Both the position numbers and the translations under genes were made by a program. A stretch of DNA of 43,940 nucleotides from a virus, in IMG/VR virus record IMGVR_UViG_3300017987_000152, positions 1 through 43,940 of that record. One strand, 5' to 3'. Positions within the stretch are counted from its first letter, which is position 1. Each line of letters begins with the position of its first letter. Positions 23,294-34,400 of the stretch are shown here, piece after piece. The notes beneath the pieces were generated by a model. The model had not been told where the DNA came from. It saw nothing but the letters and a program-made list of their open reading frames with translations, and did not search any database.

Positions 23294-23621
23294 GGCATCG
23301 GCATACGAAGCCACGTCTGGCGCGTGGGTGTTGCTCGGCTACTTCGACCCCGAGTTGCCGCCCGGCGAGGTGGAGAAGGAGCTGGCCCCGTTCGCGACGA
23401 AGGTATGCGGAGAGGACGCGGCAGTTCGCTGCGAGGTACGATACATTCGACGGGGACTGATCTTTGAGTCCGTCTTCGAGGTGAGTTACTACTTTGCAAA
23501 TGGGCTGACCTACGACGACCTTTTGTACCTCTTCACGCACGGAGACCATGACCATGAGCGAGATCCCCTTCTACAAGACGGCGAACCTGCAGAGCTGGGA
23601 CGTCATCGATCATCAGGATGA
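23256..23621 (+). CDS. Hypothetical protein
   Basis: This 121-residue protein starts at ATG 23256 (ATG 23274 is an alternative), with only a weak purine-rich site. It has strands AWVLLGYFDPEL, AAVRCEVRYIRRGLIFESVFEVSYYF and an acidic helix LTYDDLLYLFTHG. The C-terminal 25 residues overlap the next gene and look unstructured (HDHERDPLLQDGEP). No family is recognised. Confidence 0.5.
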   Translation: MKHVRPMTYRVLEASAYEATSGAWVLLGYFDPELPPGEVEKELAPFATKVCGEDAAVRCEVRYIRRGLIFESVFEVSYYFANGLTYDDLLYLFTHGDHDHERDPLLQDGEPAELGRHRSSG

Positions 23622-24498
23622 CCCTGGGTTCTTCTGGCAGGACAAGATCGCGGCGTACTGGCCCGATGCGATCGAGCCCCCGAGCGTTGGCGGCCGCGGC
23701 GAGGCCACGGGCCACGTGGCGCAGTTCCTCCACGAGGGGCAAGTGAAGGTTGCCTACCCCACGGGCACGCCCTCTGATGCCCTCGCTTCGTCGATGTACT
23801 TCTTGGCGCAGGCCTCTCGCGGCGTGTTCGAGAAGCAGGCTCTGCTCGACATCGCCGGGGCGCTCAAGAGTGCACGCGACGCGTGGGGTGTCCGCATGCC
23901 GGACGGTTACGTCACGAGCTTGGCGAGCGACATGGGCAAGGTGGCGAGCGTCGAGCACGACCCAGCTCACCGGGCAGATGCGTTCGTTAAGAGGGCGTCT
24001 GAGTGGTCTCCGGCGAAGCGGCTCGAGAAGAGCCTTGAGATCTCTGCGGAGCTTGAGGCGCACCAGAAGGATGCGTCTCACATGCCGTACATGGATTGCG
24101 GACTCAACCCCGAGTGGGAGCGCCACATCGAAAAGCGTCGTCGCATTCTCGCCCTCGCCCAGAACGCCCCCATGTACCTCTCCCGCCTGGAGAAGATCCG
24201 TGGCGGCATCTTGAACATGGACGACTTCGACGCCGTTGCGAAGACAGCCTCGCTGCTCGAGCAGCTTGACGTTGACTCTGGCATCCGTAATGAGTGGGGT
24301 CGTACGATTCTCGACCCGGTCGACACTCTGCTCGCGCCCTTCGTCAAGGAGGCCAAGTGGGCGAAGGCCGACCTCTCGAAGCTCGACGAATACTTCGATT
24401 CGGATACGCTCGACCAGATCAAGGGCGACCCCGACGCGGTGATCCCGACCCTCCCGATGCGGCAGCGCAAGCTCGTCGAGGAGATCCTGGGTAGCTGA
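23548..24498 (+). CDS. Hypothetical protein at start of the head-side region
   Basis: This is a 316-residue helical protein. ATG 23548 is used; ATG 23554, two codons on, has better spacing to GGAG at 23540. Near the N-terminus is FYKTANLQSW, then WQDKIAAYWPDAIEPP and helical stretches (RLEKSLEISAELEAHQKDAS, WERHIEKRRRILALA, MDDFDAVAKTASLLEQL) ending in RQRKLVEEILGS. No catalytic motif is seen. Its position between replication genes and the portal suggests a virion component or scaffold; that is inference. Confidence 0.55.
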   Translation: MTMSEIPFYKTANLQSWDVIDHQDDPGFFWQDKIAAYWPDAIEPPSVGGRGEATGHVAQFLHEGQVKVAYPTGTPSDALASSMYFLAQASRGVFEKQALLDIAGALKSARDAWGVRMPDGYVTSLASDMGKVASVEHDPAHRADAFVKRASEWSPAKRLEKSLEISAELEAHQKDASHMPYMDCGLNPEWERHIEKRRRILALAQNAPMYLSRLEKIRGGILNMDDFDAVAKTASLLEQLDVDSGIRNEWGRTILDPVDTLLAPFVKEAKWAKADLSKLDEYFDSDTLDQIKGDPDAVIPTLPMRQRKLVEEILGS

Positions 24499-24515
24499 AC
24501 ACACTGAGGCATGAA

Positions 24516-25760
24516 ATGAGCGACAACATCTTCGGGGAGTTTATGCCCCGCCCGCCTGGTATGAGCCAAGGTGTCAGCATCACGCACGGCCCAGCGGCGC
24601 ACGGCTCGTTTCTGCCTGATTCGCCCTATCAGGACGATGATGTGCTCACTTGGGATGATGAGCCCAAACATGCTGAGCTCGAGCGGGCGTTCGACAACGA
24701 CCTGCCCGATGATGGTGTGATCGAGTCGGATGGCTTCGACGATGAGGGTTGGTTCGAGGAGGATAAGCAGAAGGTCGCCGAGGACCTTGGTATCCTCGGT
24801 GGCCAAATGCCGAACATCGGCAAGACCATCGACCTCCGCCCTCCGGGCCCCTACGTTGGTCCATCTACCAACCTAGGGGCGCATGGTGGCCCGGATGAGG
24901 CCGGCGTGGTTCAGGAGGTGTCGCCGAGGCCTGGCCAAAAGGGCCTCAAGCTCAAGCTATCCGTGGGTGGGGTCAAAAGGCGCATCAAGACGATCCCAAC
25001 CGAAGAGGTCGGGTCGATGCAGTCCGCCCTCAAGGACTCGATGGCGGCGCAGAAAGCGACCCACGATCGCAACATTAGCTTGCCTACGAAGTCGACGTTC
25101 ATGGAGGACGCGGGCCTTGAGGAGCTTCAAGACAAGCGCGCGTCTGCGTCGGATGATCCGATGCTAGATGTTGACACGCACCCCGTGAGGCGTGCCCTGG
25201 AGGCCGTCAGGCTCTGGGGGCGGGAGTGGTTCGACTGGGAGCCCGAGGTGATCAGGGCAGAGATCGAGTCGAGGTATGGCGAGGAGCCTGAGCCCGTCGT
25301 GTTGCATCAGCTTTTGTCGGACCGCGTGCTGAAGACGACGCCTCGCTTCTTCGATGATCCGATGGTTTTTGAGAAGGTGTGCGCTGCCTATTCGGGGCGC
25401 GAGCCCAACTGGTCGTTGGTCCAGCAGTCCGCCCCCCACGAGATGGCAGCAGTCGTCGCCATCGTGCGCAAGTACTACGAGCCCGAGATGTCCTTCTCTT
25501 CGGAGGTCGCGGCCTATGTCGCAGCGTCTTGCCTGACGTCGGGGCTTGCCTGTCTGCCCGAGGAGCTTACGTTCTGTAATGGGCCCTTTTCGGCGAGGCT
25601 TCTTCGCATGGACCCGAAGGTTGCTTCGTTTCAAAACGATGTTCGTGAGTGCATGTCGTCAGGTACTCTGGACTGGCCGCAGAGCGTCCTTGCTCAGGTT
25701 GAGCGGCTCATGCTGATCAGGGCGCACGTGTCGGAGATGACCTCCGAGGGAGATGATTGA
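24516..25760 (+). CDS. Hypothetical protein upstream of portal
   Basis: This 414-residue protein has an acidic, disordered-looking N-terminal third (DDDVLTWDDEPKHAELERAF, FEEDKQKVAEDLGILGG), a Pro/Gly-rich linker, a basic stretch (KLKLSVGGVKRRIKTIPTEE), and a helical C-terminal half with several Trp (VRLWGREWFDWEPEVI, HEMAAVVAIVRKYYEPE). I do not recognise it. Its TGA overlaps the portal ATG, so it is probably a partner in head assembly. Confidence 0.55.
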   Translation: MSDNIFGEFMPRPPGMSQGVSITHGPAAHGSFLPDSPYQDDDVLTWDDEPKHAELERAFDNDLPDDGVIESDGFDDEGWFEEDKQKVAEDLGILGGQMPNIGKTIDLRPPGPYVGPSTNLGAHGGPDEAGVVQEVSPRPGQKGLKLKLSVGGVKRRIKTIPTEEVGSMQSALKDSMAAQKATHDRNISLPTKSTFMEDAGLEELQDKRASASDDPMLDVDTHPVRRALEAVRLWGREWFDWEPEVIRAEIESRYGEEPEPVVLHQLLSDRVLKTTPRFFDDPMVFEKVCAAYSGREPNWSLVQQSAPHEMAAVVAIVRKYYEPEMSFSSEVAAYVAASCLTSGLACLPEELTFCNGPFSARLLRMDPKVASFQNDVRECMSSGTLDWPQSVLAQVERLMLIRAHVSEMTSEGDD

Positions 25761-27910
25761 TGCTAGACGGATCGAAGCTCGGGCTCAGGAGGCACTCCTA
25801 CCCCGACCCCTTCCTCGATATTGCCTCCACTAGGCTCCCGAAGGACCGTCGCAAGATGCTCCAGATGTGCTTCGTCTTTGCGACGCAGCACCCCCAGATT
25901 GCACCGATCGTCAAGAAGCTCGCTCGCTACCCGATCACGCACATCAACGTCGACGCGAAGACTCCGGCTGCGGTGGAGCACTGGAAGGATTTGTTCGAGA
26001 ACACCCTCGACATCTACCATCACATCGAGGAGATGGGTCTCGACTACTTCGGCTACGGCAATGCGTTCTACGTGGTGCACAGGCCGTTCATCAGGTTCTA
26101 CAAGTGTCAGAACTGTGGTCATGACAACCGCGCCGGCAAGGTCCACTACACGATCAGGGGCAACCAGTTCCACGGTGTTTGCTCATCGTGCAAGACCCAC
26201 GCTGTGCTCAAGCCTCGTGACGAACTGCTCAGGCGCGCGAAGGGCATGAGGCTCGTCCGCCTGATGCCGCAGAACATGGCGATCAAGACGGCGGCTATGT
26301 CTGGCTGGGTTTGCTACGACTACGAGCCTTCCAAGGACATCAAGCAGGCCGTCGCGCGCGGAGGCAAGCCACACCGCGACATCATCGACGCTACGCCGTG
26401 GACCTATGTGCAAGCCGCCTTGCAAAAAAAGAAGGTCCGGTTCGGCAAGAACAACCTCCTCCACCTCAAGGAGCCGTCACTCAGCCAGCCCATGTCCCTT
26501 GGCTGGGGCGACCCGATCACGCTCGCGGGCTTGAAGGATGCCTACCTGAACCAGATCTTCAAGAAGGCTGACGAGTCCGCCGCCAACGAGAGGTCGTTGC
26601 CGGTGCGATTCGTGTACCCGGCCGCGACGAGCCAAGATCCCATGCGTACGATTTCGCTGCGTAGGTTCAACCTCTTCATGGAGCGTGCGCTGCACGGCTG
26701 GCGTCGCGACAAGAACTCCGTGATCACGAGCCCCTTCCCCGTGGCCGTGAGCGAGGTTGGTGGCGATGCGGCGAGGTTCAACACGGCGCAGCAGCGACAG
26801 CTTGCGATCAAGGAGATCATCGGTTCCACGGGCATGCCCGAAGGCTTCCTCTCCGACTCGATGTCTTGGTCGGGCGGCTCTGTCCAGCTCAGGATGCTCG
26901 AGAACGCGCTCATGCCGTACGCTCGCGCCGTGGCGAAGGTGCTCGATTTCGTGCGTCGTCAGGTCATGTCTTATGCGGACGTGCCAGCCTGTGAGTCTGT
27001 CAAGATGAAGCCGTTCCGCATGTCGGATGACCTTCAGATGATGCAGCTCATGGTCAGCCTCGCCCAGATGAACGTGGTGAGCTGGGCGGAGGTGCTCGAA
27101 CGATTCGACCTCAGCTGGGACGAGGAGCACGACAAGATCAAGCGCGAGGCCAGGTCCATCTCCGAGGTGGAGGGTATCCGCCAAGTTGGTCAGACCATCG
27201 CGATGCTCAAGTCCACGGGCGCTCAGGTCCAAGCCGAGTCCGTGGGGTCTGGATACCAGACGTTGCTTGAGGACCAGAACAACACGGCCGCAGCCGAGGA
27301 GCAGTCGCTTCGCGAGGGCGGCATGTCTGCGAACGAGGCCAAGGTCCAGATCGAGGAGCAGAAAGCCGAAGCGGCGCAAGAGCCCTCCACCGAAGAGGTG
27401 CTGGATAAGGCTAGGGCCCAAAAGTACGAGGCGGAGGCCAACCAGAAGGGCATTCATGCCGAGGTGACGGAAAACCAGTCTGAGGACATCGCGACGCCTA
27501 GCTTTATCGACGACATGGCGCGTCAGCTGCAGGAGCTTCCAAGAGAGGAGGCCGAGGCGATTCTCGTCGATGTCTCGAAGGAGAGCCCGGACATTGCGGC
27601 GCAGATCGAGGCGCGCCTTGAGGAGCTCGATGGGCGCTCCGGCGTGGGCAATGCTCTTGAGGAAGAGGCTAGCGAACTCGACCAGCTCCGCGAAGAGTCG
27701 GCCAGCCCCGAGGACATGGCCAACAAGTTGCTGATGATGCCCGCCGCGAAACGTGAGAGGGTGTTCGGTATGTTGATTCAGGAGGATCAGTTGCTGGCCA
27801 TGAGGGTTAGTAAGTTCCTGTCGCAAATGGGTGGCTCGGGGGGCTCGAAGGTCAAGCCTGTCATTGACATGAGGCCTTCGCCCCAGCAAAAGCCACCCAG
27901 AAGGAGTTGA
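25760..27910 (+). CDS. Portal protein (probable), with inserted zinc ribbon
   Basis: This 716-residue protein likely forms the dodecameric channel for DNA packaging and ejection. Portal-like features are GLDYFGYGNAFYVVHRPFIR, LLHLKEPSLSQPMSLGWGDP with a downstream LKDAYLNQIF helix, and IIGSTGMPEGFLSDSMSWSG, where HK97- and T4-type portals have the conserved region before the long stem helices. A CQNC (116-119) and CSSC (141-144) pair forms a zinc ribbon inserted in the wing region. The C-terminal 200 residues are a charged coiled coil (EEQKAEAAQEPSTEEVL) with repeated LVDVSKESPD-type helices. ATG 25760 overlaps the previous stop. Terminase lies 10 kb downstream. Confidence 0.72.
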   Translation: MLDGSKLGLRRHSYPDPFLDIASTRLPKDRRKMLQMCFVFATQHPQIAPIVKKLARYPITHINVDAKTPAAVEHWKDLFENTLDIYHHIEEMGLDYFGYGNAFYVVHRPFIRFYKCQNCGHDNRAGKVHYTIRGNQFHGVCSSCKTHAVLKPRDELLRRAKGMRLVRLMPQNMAIKTAAMSGWVCYDYEPSKDIKQAVARGGKPHRDIIDATPWTYVQAALQKKKVRFGKNNLLHLKEPSLSQPMSLGWGDPITLAGLKDAYLNQIFKKADESAANERSLPVRFVYPAATSQDPMRTISLRRFNLFMERALHGWRRDKNSVITSPFPVAVSEVGGDAARFNTAQQRQLAIKEIIGSTGMPEGFLSDSMSWSGGSVQLRMLENALMPYARAVAKVLDFVRRQVMSYADVPACESVKMKPFRMSDDLQMMQLMVSLAQMNVVSWAEVLERFDLSWDEEHDKIKREARSISEVEGIRQVGQTIAMLKSTGAQVQAESVGSGYQTLLEDQNNTAAAEEQSLREGGMSANEAKVQIEEQKAEAAQEPSTEEVLDKARAQKYEAEANQKGIHAEVTENQSEDIATPSFIDDMARQLQELPREEAEAILVDVSKESPDIAAQIEARLEELDGRSGVGNALEEEASELDQLREESASPEDMANKLLMMPAAKRERVFGMLIQEDQLLAMRVSKFLSQMGGSGGSKVKPVIDMRPSPQQKPPRRS

Positions 27911-27914
27911 AAGG

Positions 27915-28055
27915 TTGAGAAGGTGGCGATTTGAGCTCAGGGGTGGCTTGGTCTGCCTTGCGATCAGGGTTGGGTCCAGATGGTACAGTTGCGTGTTGTC
28001 GGACGATGACTGCAAGGAGATGCGGAACGAAATCGCGAGGTTGAGTAGGGTATGA
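27915..28055 (+). CDS. Small basic protein with TTG start
   Basis: A 47-codon frame runs from TTG 27915 (GAAAGG two bases upstream) to a TGA that overlaps the next ATG as ATGA. The 46-residue product, RRWRFELRGGLVCLAIRVGS then WYSCVLSDDDCKEMRNEIAR, has a strand-loop-strand-helix pattern. The overlap junction and filled gap support expression. The weak start codon suggests low output. No function can be assigned. Confidence 0.45.
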   Translation: MRRWRFELRGGLVCLAIRVGSRWYSCVLSDDDCKEMRNEIARLSRV

Positions 28056-28396
28056 TCGGGAAGCTACCGCCGCGCGGGTCCGTGCCCAAGAGCATCGAGG
28101 CCCAGATTCAGGCCAAGGTGTTCGCAAAGGCAGATATTCACTACCACTCTCGTCTTTTTCGCATCCCTTTGGGGTCGGCGAGCAACGACGATCGGACCGA
28201 GTACCAAGATCTGATGTTGTTGTTGCTCGATGTCGAGCGTGACGACATTTGCATGCCCGCCAACTTCAGCCCCCTGAGGTCAATCGATTCGCGCGAGGGC
28301 GTCGCCTACGTGTACGTTGAGTGGGTGGTGCGCATTGATGATGAGGACGCGCCCCGTAGGCAAGCGTCCGTCGCGCAGGGCAATTACACGTTCTAA
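28052..28396 (+). CDS. Hypothetical protein before RNA polymerase
   Basis: This 114-residue protein starts in an ATGA overlap. It has a basic N-terminus (KLPPRGSVPKSIEAQIQAKV), a hydrophobic helix (EYQDLMLLLLDVERDDICMP) and strands VAYVYVEWVVRIDDED near the C-terminus. No motif is recognised. Twelve bases separate it from the fused RNAP gene, so it may be co-transcribed with it. Confidence 0.55.
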   Translation: MIGKLPPRGSVPKSIEAQIQAKVFAKADIHYHSRLFRIPLGSASNDDRTEYQDLMLLLLDVERDDICMPANFSPLRSIDSREGVAYVYVEWVVRIDDEDAPRRQASVAQGNYTF

Positions 28397-28408
28397 GAGA
28401 GATGAAGC

Positions 28409-31400
28409 ATGTCAAGGCCCCGTCAAGCGCACGAGGATCTCAAGCGTAGGCTGTTCGACTACTTCAAGCGCAAGCTCGGGGTCACCGTCAAGGGCACCTC
28501 GCTCAAGGTTAACTCGATCGACGTGACCAAAGGCGGTAAGGGCAGCGCGGTGACGCGCCAGAAGCGCGCCAAAAGCCTTGGCATGAGCTACACCAGCCGC
28601 GTGCGAGCGAACATCTCACTCGAGCGGGGGGGCAAGGTCATCGACAGGGCCGACGTCAACCTCGCTGATCTGCCCGAAGTCACGAGCCGCGGAACCTACG
28701 TGGTCAAGGGGTCGGAGTATTCGTTCCCGATCCAGAAGAGGCTGCTCCCGGGCGTCTACGTGCGTGGCCACAACGATGGTGGGTACTCGGCCTGGTTCAA
28801 TACCGGAGAGGGGCGCTCGTTCAAGATCGTGATCAAGCCGTCTTCGGACGTCATTCAGGTTCAGCTCGGCGGCAAGCATATCAGCTTGTATGCGTTGCTG
28901 ACGGGCTTTGGCATGCAGCCAGAGGCCCTCAGGCGCGCACTTGGGGCCGACTCGTTCCAGGCGCAGCTCTCGGGCCGTGGAGCGAATGATTCCAAGGGTG
29001 CGATCGAGGCGCTTTACGAGTTCTTGCGCTACGAGTCCGACCCGCCCGCCGAAAAGGGCGTCGCCGGCAGAGTGGCGTGGATCAAGTCCTACTTCGACGA
29101 CGACTCGTCGTTCGACCCCGGGAACATGGATCGTCTCCTCGGCCAGCCGACAGACAAGATCTCCCCGAAGCTCATGCTGATTGCGTCCAAGAGGCTGCTC
29201 GAGGTCAAGCGCGGAGACGTCGAGGAGCACGACACCGACAACCTGAACCACGCTGGATTCTTCGACATCGCGGACTTCATGATCGAGAGGCTCGAGTCGC
29301 GACAGATGCGGTCGAAGATCACGCGTCACCTGAACCGTCGACTTCCCAAGGCTCAAAAGGTCACAGACGTTGTCGGCAAGCATCTCTTCTCGTCGGGCGT
29401 GGAGTCCACGTTCACGCAGACGGCCCTTGCTCGTGTGCCCAAGCAGAACAACCCCATGGACGTGATGTCGTCTCACACCGAGATTACGACGAGGGGCGAA
29501 GGCGGCATCGCGAACGACCACGCTGTCACGAGGGCCACGAGGGCGCTCAACCCGTCTCACATGGGATTCATCGATCCTGTTCACACGCCCGAAGGCACCA
29601 ACATCGGCACTACGCTGCACCTTGCCGTGGGCGTGACCAAGAAGGGCCGGGACCTCGTCAGGTCTGTGTGGGACGTCAAGAAGAAGAAAATCGTCGAGGT
29701 CGACCACCGCGAGTTCTACGCCTCGGCCGTGGCGTTCTCCGAGTTTTGGGACCCGAAGGCCAAGCGCCTCAAGGGGCGCAAGATCAAAGTCTCGCGGATG
29801 GGCAAGATCGACATGGTCGACCCCTCCCAGGTCAAGTACGCGATCAGGCGTGCGACCGATCTGTTCGGCGTGAACACGCTCGGGGCCCCGTTCCTGTCAC
29901 ACAACAACGGTACGCGTGGCATGACGGCTGCGAAGATGCAGTCCCAAGCCAAGCCCTTGAAGTACCGTGAGGAGCCACTCGTGCAGGCGGCCCTTCACGA
30001 GAACACGGACGAGACGATCGAAGACATCATGGGTCGTGGATCCCTGCCGCGGTCGCCCGTCAGCGGGACGGTCTTTTCCGTGTCTGAGGATGAGGTCGTC
30101 ATCAAAGACAAGGATGGCAAGAAGCACGAGGTTGAGGTCCCGCACAAGTTTTGGCTCAACGAGTCGAACTACGACTCGGTAGAGGTCACGGTCAAGAAGG
30201 GCGACAAGGTCAAGAAGGACCAAGTTCTCGGCGAGTCGAACTACACCAAGGGCGGCAAGCTCGCGCTCGGCGTCAACCTTCGGACCGCCTACATCCCGTA
30301 CAAGGGCTACAACCACGAGGACGGCGTCGTCATCTCCGAGGAGGGCTCGAGGCTCCTCACTTCGATGCATGCGCACCAACGTATCGTCAGCATGCGGGAG
30401 GGGGAGATTCTCGACCGTGGCAAGTACACTGCGCAGTTCCCCATGTCCTACAACCGCGACGTGATCGACAAGCTCGACGAGCGTGGCGTCATCAAGGTGG
30501 GCCAGAAGATCAAGCGCGGTGAGCCTTTGGTCGTCAAGATGCGTCGCATCGAGCAGGACACGGTGTCGAAAAGGCTCGCGTCGGTCTCGAGGTCCCTGAT
30601 GAGCGACTTCAGGGACGCCTCTGTCGAGTGGGACAAGTCGGAGGAGGGCGTCATCGAGGAGGTGACGTACCGAAACGATGAGGTCCTGATCGTCATTGCC
30701 ACCGAGGAGAAGGCAAAGGTGGGTGACAAGCTCGTCGGGCGCTATGGCAACAAGGGTACGATCACCAAGATCGTCCCCAACTCCGAGATGCCTCGCAACC
30801 CAGACGGGGAGGTGATGCACCTGCTCATGAACCCCGACACGGTGCCGGGGCGCATGAACCTCGGGCAGGTCATGGAGACGACGGCGTCCAAGATCGCGCT
30901 CAAGGACAAGAAGCCCTTCGTGGCGAAGCCTTTCGGTACCGATCACCGAGACAAGATCCTCAAGGAGCTCAAGAAGAGAGGCCTGAAGGACTCCGGCTCG
31001 TTGATCGACCCTGAGACTGGCACCGAGATCGAGAACGTCCTGACGGGCCACCACTACACCCTCAAGCTCGAGCACCAGGTTTCGAAGAAGATGAGCTCGC
31101 GTGGTGCTGGCATCGGCGAGAGCTATGGCCTTGACGGCCAGCCCTCCGCGGGTGGGGGGCGTGCCGTGGGTCTGAACGTCATGTACGCGCTGCTTTCGCA
31201 CGGCGCGCACGCGAACCTCAAGGAGATGTACGGCTTCAAGGGAGATCGCAACTTCGAGGCATGGCGCTCCATCGAGAATGGGACGTACATGCCTGCGCCC
31301 AAGGTGCCCGCCTCGAGCCAGAAATTCGTCGATATGCTGCGCGGCATGGGCGTCAACCTGAGCGAGGACGACAAGGGCATCGTCAAGATGACCCCGTTCC

Positions 31401-34400
31401 TCGACAAGGACGTGCGCAAGATCTCGAACGGCGAGGTCAAGGACGCGAAGGCTTTGCGCGCGAAGGACATCAAGGAGGAGAAGGGCGGCATCTTCGATCT
31501 CAACGTCACGGGTGGCCTCGCGGGCGATCGTTGGTCCCACATTGAGCTCGCCGAGCCCATGCCGCACCCCACCTTTGAGGATTCCATCCTCGCGGTGACC
31601 GGCATGAAGCGTTCGGACTTCTCAGCGATCATGAAAGGCACGAAGGGCGTGCTGGGCGGAGAGGTCGTGCCGGGCGGCACGAGCGGAGCAAAGTTTGGCG
31701 GCAAGGCAATCAAGTCGATGCTCGACAAGATCGACGTCGACAAGCGTATCGACGAGATCGCGAAGGAGTCGAAGGGGGCGCGCGGCACGAAGCTGAACAA
31801 GCTTCACAAGGAGGCGCGCATTCTGATCAACTTCCGAGAGCAGGGCGTCAAGCTTGGTGAGATGGTCGTGTCGACGATGCCCATCATCCCTCCTGCGATG
31901 CGACCTGTCTTCGACATGCCCGGTGGTGACCTGCACATCAGCGACATCAACGAGCACTACCGAGAGACGATCCTCGCCAACAACCAGCTCAAGCAGATCT
32001 CGAAGCGTCCGGGCCTCGTGGACGAGGCCCAGAAGATGAGGTCGAAGCTCTACGACGGATTGTCGGGCGTGACGGGCCTTTCGCAAGGGCTCGTCGACAA
32101 GCCGGACGTCAAGGGCATCGCCGCCACAATCGCTGGCAGCACGCCGAAGCGTGGCTACTTCCAGCGCAAACTCCTCCGTCGCCGGCAGGAGAACTCCGGC
32201 ACGGGCGTGATCGAGCCGGACCCCAAGCTCTCCATGGATGAGGTGGGCATCCCCGAGGAGATGGCCTGGGACATCTTTGGCACCTTCGGGCGTAAGGAGC
32301 TCATTCGATCGGGCATGACCCCGTTGACGGCGAAGAAGGAGTGGGAAGACCGCTCGACCATGGCGAGAGAGGCGCTCGAGCGTGCGATGAAGGAGCGGCA
32401 CGTGCTGCTCAACCGCGCGCCGACGCTGCACAAGTTCTCGATCATGGCGTTCAAGCCCAAGCTCGTCCCCGGGTACGCCGTCAGGACGCCCGTTGAGGTA
32501 CTGGGTGGTCTCAACGCCGACTTTGACGGCGATACGGCAGGCATCCACGTTCCTGTGAGTGATGAGGCGAATCGCGAGGCGGAGGCCATGCTGCCTTCGA
32601 ACAACGCGTTCGCCCCGGGCACGAAGCGTAAGAAGCTCATGCCTCAGCTCACGCGTGAGTTTTCGCTGGGCGTCTACAAGCTGACGCGGCTTGGGCGCAC
32701 CACGTCCAAGTCCTACATCGACCCGCGCGCTGCGATCAGGGATGCTGAAGCTCGCAAGATCAAGTGGACCGATATCATCTCGGTCAAGATCGACGGCAGG
32801 CGCGAACGCACGACGGCCGGCAAGGTCATCGTCAACATGGGCTTGCCCCGAGAGGTTCGGGACTTCCAGGCGACGTTCGACAAGAAGGGCATTGAGCGTG
32901 TCTTGAAGAGGCTCGAGAAGAAGAGCCCCAAGGCGTTCAGGGACGCGACGGACCACTTCAAGCACCTCGGTCGCAAGTACGCCTACCTTTCGGGCTCGAG
33001 CTTCATCCTGTCCGACCTCAAGGTCCTCGACTCCAAGCGTCGCCAGCTCTACATGGCGGCGGACAAAAAGGCCGACGCCGTGCGTCGCAACCGCAAGCTC
33101 TCCGCGGAGGAGAAGGACAAGAGGATCATCGAGATCTACGCCGCCGTGGACTCGAAGGTCGTCGGCGCGCTCGGGTCGATGGGGAAGAACTCTGGCGGCG
33201 AGACGAACAACCTATCGGACATGATCGCTTCGGGCTACTCGAAGCCTGGCGTCCACCAGCTCAAGCAGATGGTTGGGTCCGTCGGCCTGATGCTCGATCA
33301 CAACCAAAAGGTCATGCCCGTGCCCGTGCGCGGGAACTACTCGGAGGGCCTGAGCTCGAGCGAGTACTTCCAGCACATGTATGCCCAGCGAAAGGGCATG
33401 ATCGACAAGTCGCAGTCCGTCTCGGGGCCGGGCGCCCTGACGAAGCAGCTCAGCAACCCGGCGACGACGCTCAAGGTGACGATGAGCGATTGCGGCACCC
33501 GCCTTGGCAGGGTCGAGAAGGCCGACGAGCACGTCGTCGACCGCGTGCTCGCCAAGGACGTGGGCAAGTTCAAGCGTGGTGACGTCATCACAGGCGAGAT
33601 GCTCACGAAGCTCAAGGGCCAGATGATCACGGTCCGCTCTCCTCTGTCTTGCGAGGCTACGGGGGGCGTGTGCGCGAAGTGCTTTGGCTACGACGAGACG
33701 GGTAACTACCCGGCGATCGGCAAGCTCATCGGCCTGTCCGAAACGCAAGCCATCACTGAGCGTTCGATCCAGCTCCCGATGAAAGCCTTCCACTCGGGCG
33801 GCGTCGCGACAGCCGACAGTGGCCTTGCGAGCGCGTTCGACCGTGCTGTGGACATCCTGAATATGCCCGACAACGTCAAGGGCAAGGCCACACTCGCCAC
33901 GGTGACGGGCCGCGTCGACTCCATCCGCAAGACAGGCCTTGGCGGCTTCGTCGTGATGATCGCAGGCAAGCAGCATCGCGTGGGCGAGAAGCTCAAGATG
34001 CTGGTCAAGGTTGGCGACCAGGTAAAGAAGGGCGACAAGATCTCGAGCGGCATCGTCAAGCCTCAGGAGCTTCTCAAGCTCAGGGGCATGGCTGCGGTGC
34101 AGCGTCAGGTGCGAGATGACCTCCACGCGACGTACCAGTCGGCCGGCGTTAACCTCGACCGTCGCACGTTCGAGATGCCTGTGAAGATGCTCACCGAGAT
34201 GTGTCGGATCACGGACCCGGGCGACAGCAACTACATCGCTGGGGATCTGGAGACCCGGCCGAAAATCGTCTCTTGGAACCGCTCGAACCCCGGGCGCCAG
34301 CAGATCAAGTTCACCGAAGAGCTTCCGGGCGCCAATCAGCTCCCCTACCAGACGCAGGACTGGGCAAGGAGAATGGGTCTCGGGCATATTAAGAGGACGA

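Noticed and set aside
29897-31567. Long - strand frames opposite the RNA polymerase and portal genes (also 26477-28015, 31622-32965, 33212-34387)
   Set aside because: All mirror strongly conserved + strand proteins, lack ribosome sites and show low-complexity His/Arg/Val/Leu composition.
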